Positions 57,044 through 64,000 of a stretch of 64,000 bases of DNA are shown here, in pieces. The position numbers and the translations under genes were made by a program. This DNA is from Spirochaetes bacterium GWB1_60_80. Lineage in GTDB: Bacteria > Spirochaetota > Spirochaetia > Treponematales > UBA12059. Position 1 is the stretch's first letter. Every line of letters begins with the position of its first letter. The stretch spans positions 50,591 through 114,590 of the forward strand of contig MIAR01000011.1 of the NCBI GenBank assembly GCA_001829185.1. The letters are read 5' to 3'. The notes beneath the pieces are model-generated. The model searched no databases, was not told the DNA's origin, and was given only the letters and a program-made list of their open reading frames with translations.

Positions 57044-58333
57044 TCACGGCTGAACAGTCGGTGCCCGGCGGATAGCCGACTGCGGCTGGCGCAGCCGGGC
57101 GGCGGCCTGCGCCGACCACGGTGCCTGATTGGCCGCCAGAATCATTTGCCACAGGTAATTAGCCGCCAGCCGGTTGGCATAGGCGCTGTCGGCGTACAAG
57201 GCGTCGGCCAGCGTGAACAAGGCCGGGTAAAAAACTTGTAACGACAGGTACTCCTGCACATCCGTCCGAGTGCGTATAGTCGCTAGAAAATGGGCTAAGC
57301 CTTGCCAGGTGTAATCGCGGTCGCGGCTAGTGACCATTTCAATCGCGCGCGACAGAATCATGCACGCCGCCACCGCCGCGTATTTCACGGAACTGCGGCC
57401 ATGCTCCAGCAGGAAGGCCGCCAACTCGCGGTTAGCCTGCAGCGAGAACGATGGCTCGATGCGATAGAGCGTCATGAAGCGGTCAAAACCGTCGCGGGCC
57501 AGCGTATTGAGCATGGCGTCACGCTTGAACGGGTCGATCGGGGGATTGCCGGTGATGGGGTCGTCCACCAGCAGGCGCTCCATAACCTCCAGCCAGCGGC
57601 TGAAATTGGCCTGCACCCGGTAGAGTTCGGCCAGATCGTACATAAAGCGATAGCGGTCTTCCGGAATTTCCAGCGACTCGCGCTGATCGAAGGCCCGCTG
57701 GTACTGCAACTCGGCCAAATAGGTTTCGCCTTCCACCTGAAAGACCCGGCCCTTCCAGTACTCCGCCTCCGGATAGGCGCTCAGCAACTCCGCCTGACGG
57801 GTCAGCCGCCGCAGTGAATCGTCGAAGGCCGCCAAGGGCCGGAAGTCGATCATGGTCAGCAGTATTTCCAGAAACAGGCGATGGTAATCGGACACCCGGA
57901 CCTGGCGGCGCTGCAGCAGCAGGCTGCGGAAGGAGCCAGCCGCCACCCGTTCCAAGCTGGCGTACTCCTGGGGCAGGAAATCCTCGCCGGAAAAAATAGC
58001 CAACAGGTCGGCAATAGAGTCATCGGCCGCCTGGTATTGCTGGCTAGCCGACAGACGCTCCAAGCCGACCGCCACCTGGCGGAATACCTCGCGCCGGAAG
58101 GCGATGGCATTGTCGAAAGCCATCAAGGCGTCGCCGAAATCGCGCTCCAGGAACAGGCGCTTGCCGCGCTCGAAGCTCAGCCAGGACGGATCGCCGGCGC
58201 TGTTCTGGTTGAAGTTGGTATAGGGAAGGACAGCACTGCCGGACAAGCCGGCCTGGGCGGACAAGCTGGCCGCCAAGAGCAGCATCAACAGCAGCAGGGT
58301 CGGGCCGGCGGCCAGGCGTAACGAATCGCGCAT
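57044..58333 (-). CDS. Large exported alpha-helical protein (TPR-like)
   Basis: 429 residues. A signal peptide (LLLLMLLLAASLSAQ) is followed by helical repeats such as SFERGKRLFLERDFGDALMA, ETYLAELQYQRAFDQR and YDLAELYRVQANFSRWLEVM that look like divergent TPR units. No enzyme motif seen. Probably a periplasmic or outer-envelope scaffold. Divergent from groEL, sharing the 58334-58605 intergenic region. Family unknown. Confidence 0.7.
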   Translation of the reverse strand: MRDSLRLAAGPTLLLLMLLLAASLSAQAGLSGSAVLPYTNFNQNSAGDPSWLSFERGKRLFLERDFGDALMAFDNAIAFRREVFRQVAVGLERLSASQQYQAADDSIADLLAIFSGEDFLPQEYASLERVAAGSFRSLLLQRRQVRVSDYHRLFLEILLTMIDFRPLAAFDDSLRRLTRQAELLSAYPEAEYWKGRVFQVEGETYLAELQYQRAFDQRESLEIPEDRYRFMYDLAELYRVQANFSRWLEVMERLLVDDPITGNPPIDPFKRDAMLNTLARDGFDRFMTLYRIEPSFSLQANRELAAFLLEHGRSSVKYAAVAACMILSRAIEMVTSRDRDYTWQGLAHFLATIRTRTDVQEYLSLQVFYPALFTLADALYADSAYANRLAANYLWQMILAANQAPWSAQAAARLRQPQSAIRRAPTVQP

Positions 58334-58448
58334 CGCTCTGTGGACTCCTTCTCCCAGTATATCGGCAGTAAAAAACCGAATTTCAGTCCCAAAGACGGGG
58401 AAACTAGCGTCAGAATCGATTTTTCGGCATTGTCGGCTTGCCAGACAC

Positions 58449-58478
58449 TTGCCGCCCGACTGCCTTTTTTAGTATCTT
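58449..58478 (+). promoter_or_regulatory. Weak candidate promoter of groEL
   Basis: TTGCCG (58449-58454) and TATCTT (58473-58478), 18 bp apart, about 130 bp before groEL. No CIRCE inverted repeat was found in 58334-58605. A second -10-like TACAAT near 58513 has no good -35. Confidence 0.25.
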
Positions 58479-58569
58479 CCTTCAAACGAAGCAACTCTGC
58501 TGCGTATTCCGTTACAATTGAACCGCCCAGACGCGCCACGCGCGACACACCGTGTTACGGCAGGCATAG

Positions 58570-60270
<1,701 letters not shown>

Positions 60271-60277
60271 CCCAGCT

Positions 60278-60424
60278 ACTGTTTTACGCTAAAACGGCCG
60301 CGCCCTTCGGGGCGCGGTTTTTTTGGGGCTCGGCCCGCCCATTCCACCCATGCTCCGACAATAGTCCGCGCCGCATCAGCGGCGCGGGCGCGGCGCAGAC
60401 GCGCTCCAATGGGCGGTACCCCCA
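60278..60424 (+). repeat. 147-bp block downstream of groEL, first copy
   Basis: Block containing the groEL terminator and a palindromic unit (outer CGCCCATT...AATGGGCG, inner CGCGCCGC...GCGGCGCG). It is repeated as 60605-60751 with a few substitutions, including a different terminator loop. The second copy lies within an R1 element. Confidence 0.85.
60295..60324 (+). terminator. groEL intrinsic terminator
   Basis: 8-bp stem CCGCGCCC/GGGCGCGG with a TTCG tetraloop, followed by seven T, 25 bp after the groEL stop. Confidence 0.93.
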
Positions 60425-60509
60425 GCGCGCCATCCAGAGAGAGCCCGCGCAGCGGGCGAATCTCGGGTGCGCGCCGTACCATAAATTTCCATTCGGGGCC
60501 ACAAAGCCG

Positions 60510-60604
60510 TTAGCAGGTTGTTGAAAAAGCCGGTTGCTTTCTCAACAACCTTAACAATTCCTCGCATAGCTTGCGCTATGCTGCGTAATTGTACCGGCTT
60601 TTGA
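60510..60604 (-). mobile_element. R1 repeat element, copy E, left part
   Basis: Two of the three R1 hairpins in reverse orientation, starting with TTAG at 60510. It breaks off at GGCTTTTGAA, where the duplicated 147-bp block begins. The missing third hairpin occurs at 60817-60861. Confidence 0.82.
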
Positions 60605-60751
60605 ACTGTTTTACGCTAAAACGGCCGCGCCCCAAAAAGGGCGCGGTTTTTTGTGCCCGGCCCGCCCATTCCACCCATGCTCCGACAATAGTCCGCGCCG
60701 CATCGGCGGCGCGGGCGCGGCGCAGACGCGCCCCAATGGGCGGTACCCCCA
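60605..60751 (+). repeat. 147-bp block, second copy (inside R1 copy E)
   Basis: Same length and order as 60278-60424. The terminator stem is intact but its loop is CAAAAA instead of TTCG. Junctions share ACTGTTTT with the D-type R1 sequence, so microhomology may have guided the join. Confidence 0.85.
60622..60652 (+). terminator. Duplicate terminator
   Basis: CCGCGCCC/GGGCGCGG stem followed by six T. A functional-looking copy of the groEL terminator with no gene directly upstream. Confidence 0.75.
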
Positions 60752-60816
60752 CAAATAGAATTGGCTTAAGAAACCAACCAGCTGACATTTTTTTTTACTT
60801 ATACTATACTGCTCAA

Positions 60817-60861
60817 TTTTGGAAGTGTTGAAAAGCCGCATTCGCGTTTTTCAACACCCTG
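60817..60861 (-). mobile_element. R1 repeat element, copy E, right part
   Basis: The remaining hairpin (GTGTTGAAAAGCCGCATTCGCG...CAACACCCTG), preceded by TTTTGGAAGTG, which is the D-subtype sequence and not that of the left part. No matching YTAR site at its outer end. The rest of the gap (60862-61027) has no gene. Confidence 0.72.
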
Positions 60862-61027
60862 TTTAATAGCCAACCCAAAGGCTAGCCCATGACCGCCGCG
60901 TTAGGTGATAGTTTCTAAAAATAGCGCTTTTCCCAAACTCGCCTGGTTATCGAAGAGAAGAGGCTTGGCAAGTTTGTTTTAAGAACGGCGGATCCTAGGC
61001 TCTGCCCAAAATTTATTCGGAGGAAAT

Positions 61028-62008
61028 ATGAAAATCAAAGGAATCATCGGCTTGATCATCGGCATCGCCCTGATTATGTCCAGTTGCGCAACAGGGGTAT
61101 CGGTCCGCGTCATGCGGCCGGCCGAGCTTGACCTCGGTCACGCCCAGTCCATTTCGGTTCTGCCTTTCGGATTGACCACCGACGAGGCCACCCGCGGCCT
61201 GTCGCCTTCGGAAATCTACCTGGCCCGTTTCCTGGGCTATGCCAATAGCCCTAACCGCGACGAACAAAATATCGCGCGCCGCCTGGCTGACGGTATTACC
61301 CAAGGTCTGGTCAACGCCAACTTCATGCAGGTTGTTCCGGTTGAGCAGGTCATCAATTATCTGCGCTCTCCGAACGGCCAACCGCCGGTCGATGTCTACC
61401 TGTCCGGCAGCTTCACCCAGTTCAACACTATCGTTGATTCCGTCGAAGTGATCCGCAAGATCAACAACGTCGACACCAAAGTGCGAGTTTATTTCCGAAA
61501 AGTCGAGTTCAACGTCGACTACCAAGTGGTGGATGCCCGGACCAATCGGATAATCGCCATGAAGAGCAAGTATACTAGTCGCCAGTCGAACCAGTATGAC
61601 AGCTATGCAGCGGTGCCTGCGGTCATAGATGTAATCCAGTCTGAGCTCGCCAGCATGACACAGGATATCCTGCGCTCCTTGCAGCCCTACGAAGTGACGC
61701 TCTTCTTGACCATGGTAGCCGACGAAACCAAGGATCCGGCCATGGCCGAGGCCGACGAGATGGTCAAGGACGGCCAACTCCAGCCAGCTCTGGACAAATT
61801 CAAGCAAATCTACGCCGCTACCGGCAATTTTGCGGCTGGTTACAATGCCGCCATTCTGACGCAAGCCGCTGGCCGGCTTCAGGAAGCCCTGGAAATGATG
61901 CAAGCGCTGGCTACAGCCACTGGTGACCGCCGGGCCAGCGGTGCCGCCGTCGCCATCCAGACAGAAATCGACAACGCTAACCGGGTTCAGCAGCAAACCA
62001 CTCCCTGA
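61028..62008 (+). CDS. Lipoprotein with C-terminal helical repeats
   Basis: 326 residues. ATG 61028 follows GGAGGAAAT. The signal peptide ends in lipobox IMSSC, Cys at about 20. The mature N-terminal region (SISVLPFGLTTDEATRGL, IARRLADGITQGLVNANFMQ, DVYLSGSFTQFNTIV) has the layout of exported CsgG-like/DUF-type proteins that assemble near the outer membrane. The C-terminal 80 residues form TPR-like helices (MVKDGQLQPALDKFKQIYAA). Function not known. Flanked by its own terminator at 62029. Confidence 0.78.
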   Translation: MKIKGIIGLIIGIALIMSSCATGVSVRVMRPAELDLGHAQSISVLPFGLTTDEATRGLSPSEIYLARFLGYANSPNRDEQNIARRLADGITQGLVNANFMQVVPVEQVINYLRSPNGQPPVDVYLSGSFTQFNTIVDSVEVIRKINNVDTKVRVYFRKVEFNVDYQVVDARTNRIIAMKSKYTSRQSNQYDSYAAVPAVIDVIQSELASMTQDILRSLQPYEVTLFLTMVADETKDPAMAEADEMVKDGQLQPALDKFKQIYAATGNFAAGYNAAILTQAAGRLQEALEMMQALATATGDRRASGAAVAIQTEIDNANRVQQQTTP

Positions 62009-62028
62009 TCCAGGCTAACCTAACAGCA

Positions 62029-62063
62029 AGGGCTACCCAGGCAAAAACCGGGTTGTCCTTTTT
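62029..62063 (+). terminator. Terminator of the 61028 lipoprotein gene
   Basis: Stem AGGGCTACCC with GGGTTGTCCT (one mismatch, one G-T pair), then TTTTT. Confidence 0.65.
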
Positions 62064-62138
62064 ACTAATGGATTGTTTCCTAAAAGCGCTACGCTTGGAT
62101 TATTTACCTCGATGGGGTTGTACGCGCACCCATTGAAA

Positions 62139-62167
62139 AAGGGGCTGTCAGTGTTCCTGACAGCCCC
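62139..62167 (-). terminator. Terminator of the 62190 lipoprotein gene
   Basis: 11-bp perfect stem GGGGCTGTCAG/CTGACAGCCCC with a 5-base loop; on the minus strand it is followed by five T. It lies about 22 bp past the gene's stop. Confidence 0.85.
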
Positions 62168-62189
62168 TTGCAACAACTGAAACCGGAAA

Positions 62190-62558
62190 TCAGTATACTA
62201 TGTAATCAATAACGATACTCTCCAAGGTTAAATTGTACGGCGTTGACGTTTCATGGTTGGTAATCGTCACGATCCAATTGCCATCGGCTGCGGTATCCTG
62301 AAAGGAGGAAAGCATCTGAGCGGTTCTGCCGTGGATTGTCGAAGTATCGTCGTAAACATAGATCGTGTTGTAATTGAGATTGACATTTTCGGCAATAATG
62401 ACGGTGACATCATCATGACTGAGAGAAATATCGCATGTCGCGTAGGTGCCAACATCGGAAACATGTAAAATGGATTCTACCGAGGTTTCCGGCCAAAAAC
62501 AGCCAGATAAAACCAGCGCAGCTAGCGCCACTATAAGCAATGCCGAAATCTTTTTCAT
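62190..62558 (-). CDS. Small lipoprotein, possibly with a P-domain-like beta sandwich
   Basis: 122 residues from ATG 62558 (MKKISALLIVALAALVLSGC), chosen because it starts a complete lipoprotein signal; a longer upstream ORF lacks one. The lipobox is LVLSGC. The mature part is all-beta with DISLSHDDVTVIIAENVNL and ADGNWIVTITNHETSTPYN, recalling the P/Homo B domain of secreted proteases, a weak impression. Base composition is clearly less GC-rich than the neighbours, which suggests recent acquisition. No ribosome site is evident. Confidence 0.6.
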   Translation of the reverse strand: MKKISALLIVALAALVLSGCFWPETSVESILHVSDVGTYATCDISLSHDDVTVIIAENVNLNYNTIYVYDDTSTIHGRTAQMLSSFQDTAADGNWIVTITNHETSTPYNLTLESIVIDYIVY

Positions 62559-62690
62559 GTGATAGTGCAGCAACGCCAGCCCAATACTCTCCCCTTCCCC
62601 CGCTTCCATGTCAAAATGCTTCTCGCTGAATTTATGGCCCAGAAGGGCTCGACCATCCAGCCAACGCATCCCGGCCGCGGTTCTACCCGA

Positions 62691-62827
62691 CTAGCAGGTT
62701 GTTGAAAAAGCCGGTTGCTTTCTCAACAACCTTAACAATTCCTCGCATAGCTTGCGCTATGCTGCGTAATTGCACCGGCTTTTGAAGTGTTGAAAAGCCG
62801 CATCCGCGTTTTTCAACACCCTGCTAG
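62691..62827 (-). mobile_element. R1 repeat element, copy F (MITE-like)
   Basis: 137 bp, reverse orientation, flanked by CTAG at 62691-62694 and 62824-62827. The right CTAG contains the TAG stop codon of truA (minus strand). Confidence 0.87.
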
Positions 62828-63645
62828 ACTTGACTCGACGGCGTCACCGTCAGTACTGCCGGTGCTGCCAACACCACTGGCCCGAGAAAATCGGTTTCGC
62901 GGTAGGCGACGCTGACCAGGCGCAGGCCGTAGGCGGCCAGGGGGCCAGGCAAGCCGGCGCGCTCGCCGCTCTCCAGCGCCCGGCTGACAGCCTTGACCGG
63001 CTGGCGGTCCTGGCCGATCTCGGCCAGCAAGGCGGCCATGGCCCGGGCCTGGCGGTTCAAGAAACCGTCAGCCGTGAAGAATATATCCAACAGGTTAGCT
63101 TTGCGTTCCAGGCGCACCTCGGTCAGTTCGCGCAGGAAATTACGGCTGTCGGCCTTGACGGTGGTAAAGGCCCGGAAGTTGCGAATGCCGGTGAAGAGGG
63201 CAGCCGCCTGTTGCAAGCGGGTTTCGTCCAGGCGGTGGGTCACGTGGTAGGCCCGTTTACCGGGATGCGGGTCGGCGGTGGGACCGTCGTGCAGGCGGTA
63301 GGCGTAGGTCTTGGCCACGGCCCGGAAGCGGGCATGGAAGGTGGGCAAGGCTTCGCGGGCCGCCAGTACCTTCAGGTCGGGCGGCAAGATGCCCGCCAGC
63401 TTGGCCAACAATTCAGGCAGCTCGATGGCCGAGGCCAGCCGGAAATTGGCGGCCTGCCCCTCGGCATGGACGCCGGCATCGGTCCGGCCAGCGCCGATAA
63501 CGTTGACGGTTTCGCCCAGTAGGCTACTGAGGCTGGCTTCCAGACTGGCTTGCACGGTGCGCTGGGCATCGCCCAGGCGTTGCCAACCGGAAAAGGCGCT
63601 GCCGTCGTATGACAGGGTTAAAAGGATATTGCGTTGATCACTCAT
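62824..63645 (-). CDS. truA: tRNA pseudouridine synthase A
   Basis: 273 residues from ATG 63645 (MSDQRNILLTLSYDG); a longer ORF start is rejected. Modifies U38-U40 in tRNA anticodon arms. The catalytic Asp lies in GAGRTDAGVHAEGQA (about residue 50). Other family motifs are FHARFRAVAKTYAYRLHDG and the C-terminal GFLNRQARAMAALLAEIGQ. The stop codon TAG lies within the CTAG junction of R1 copy F, so the element inserted exactly at the gene's end. The 63646-63743 stretch holds no recognised element. Confidence 0.93.
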   Translation of the reverse strand: MSDQRNILLTLSYDGSAFSGWQRLGDAQRTVQASLEASLSSLLGETVNVIGAGRTDAGVHAEGQAANFRLASAIELPELLAKLAGILPPDLKVLAAREALPTFHARFRAVAKTYAYRLHDGPTADPHPGKRAYHVTHRLDETRLQQAAALFTGIRNFRAFTTVKADSRNFLRELTEVRLERKANLLDIFFTADGFLNRQARAMAALLAEIGQDRQPVKAVSRALESGERAGLPGPLAAYGLRLVSVAYRETDFLGPVVLAAPAVLTVTPSSQV

Positions 63646-63743
63646 GAGACCATCATACCGCCTCTGCCGCAACCTGTCGAGGCCTGTCGAGACCTCGAAC
63701 CGGCTAGCCGTCAGCCCCACAGGGTGGTCTTTTTATCACAACC

Positions 63744-63896
63744 TTACCACCAATTGCCGCAGACCGGGTTTTCCCAGGCATTCAACCAGTCCGTGGTGAG
63801 CATAGCCGTCTGGCCATCGAAGGTCTGCCAGTCTGAGTACGGCTTGGCTGGCGCGGGGAAGGCCTTCACGGTCAGGCCGGTAGCATTGCCGTCCAT
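63744..63896 (-). pseudogene. C-terminal fragment of a gene cut by R1 copy G
   Basis: A 50-codon frame from ATG 63896 to TAA 63744: MDGNATGLTVKAFPAPAKPY, then a Trp-rich end (DWLNAWENPVCGNWW). In-frame codons before the ATG (VKHLA) also look coding, but the frame then runs into R1 copy G, which contains stops. Probably the 3' remnant of a larger gene whose upstream part, if present, lies beyond the window. No family recognised. Confidence 0.5.
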
Positions 63897-63906
63897 GGCC
63901 AGATGC

Positions 63907-64000
63907 TTAACAGGTTGTTGAAAAAGCCGGTTGCTTTCTCAACAACCTTAACAATTCCTCGCATAGCTTGCGCTATGCTGCGTAATTGTACCGGCTTTTG
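63907..64000 (-). mobile_element. R1 repeat element, copy G (cut by window edge)
   Basis: Reverse-orientation R1 beginning with TTAA at 63907, identical to the first two hairpins of copy E and running off the window end. Confidence 0.82.

Noticed and set aside
60271..61027. tRNA or small RNA gene in the largest gap
   Set aside because: The hairpins are explained by terminators, the 147-bp block and R1; no cloverleaf or known RNA signature was seen.

Overview
The window is GC-rich, gene-dense DNA that fits a free-living or gut-associated spirochaete (Treponema/Spirochaeta-like). This is inferred from gene content: an RlpA-like/SPOR envelope protein, groEL without an adjacent groES, a specialised NusG paralogue, the long form of urocanate hydratase, many two-component proteins and several exported proteins of no recognised family. 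No rRNA, tRNA or CRISPR was seen, so the taxonomy is tentative.

Layout. 1-6050: a gene end cut by the window edge, a 57-residue secreted peptide, two overlapping hybrid sensor kinases and a hypothetical gene. 6195-19191: histidine utilisation, with hutHU on the minus strand and hutI about 7 kb away on the plus strand. hutI is translationally coupled to a 1151-residue protein that I read as PPi-dependent PEP carboxykinase. A DUF4256 gene, an orphan kinase and mannonate dehydratase (uxuA) are interspersed. 19243-28616: uvrB, a MocR regulator, an HtrA protease, a two-component pair, a Gly/Met-rich secreted protein with a Pho-box-like operator, and a REC-GGDEF cyclase. 28801-33094: an MFS permease, a SPOR-domain protein and an exported protein. 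33294-40831: seven consecutive overlapping genes led by a NusG/LoaP-like factor, followed by a sugar-nucleotide dehydratase, a DegT-type aminotransferase, three xanthine-dehydrogenase-like subunits and a tetrapyrrole-methylase-fold methyltransferase. 40889-51393: a possible PilZ-like protein, a small FHA protein, a divergent pair of paralogues of an unrecognised domain (one fused to an HU/IHF domain), a calcineurin-type phosphoesterase, a Ser/Thr kinase, an FHA-vWA-FHA membrane protein, a large membrane protein and a broken secreted-protein gene. 51407-64000: mfd, an exported protein, a REC-PilZ protein, an ArsR regulator, a large exported protein, groEL, two lipoproteins and truA.

Two families of short non-coding elements punctuate the window. 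R1 (about 137 bp, three hairpins) occurs seven times. R2 (about 240 bp, terminal inverted repeats near 22 bp) occurs twice, each time abutting an R1. Both are bounded by 4-bp YTAR-like sequences (usually CTAG or TTAG) that look like target duplications, and neither encodes a transposase. Three R1 copies sit exactly at stop codons. One interrupts what looks like a secreted-protein gene, and one abuts a gene remnant. A 147-bp block containing the groEL terminator has been duplicated into another R1 copy.

The strongest candidates for undescribed biology are the NusG-led operon joining amino-sugar and degenerate molybdo-hydroxylase genes, the kinase/FHA-vWA cluster, the HU-fused paralogue pair, and the R1/R2 elements.
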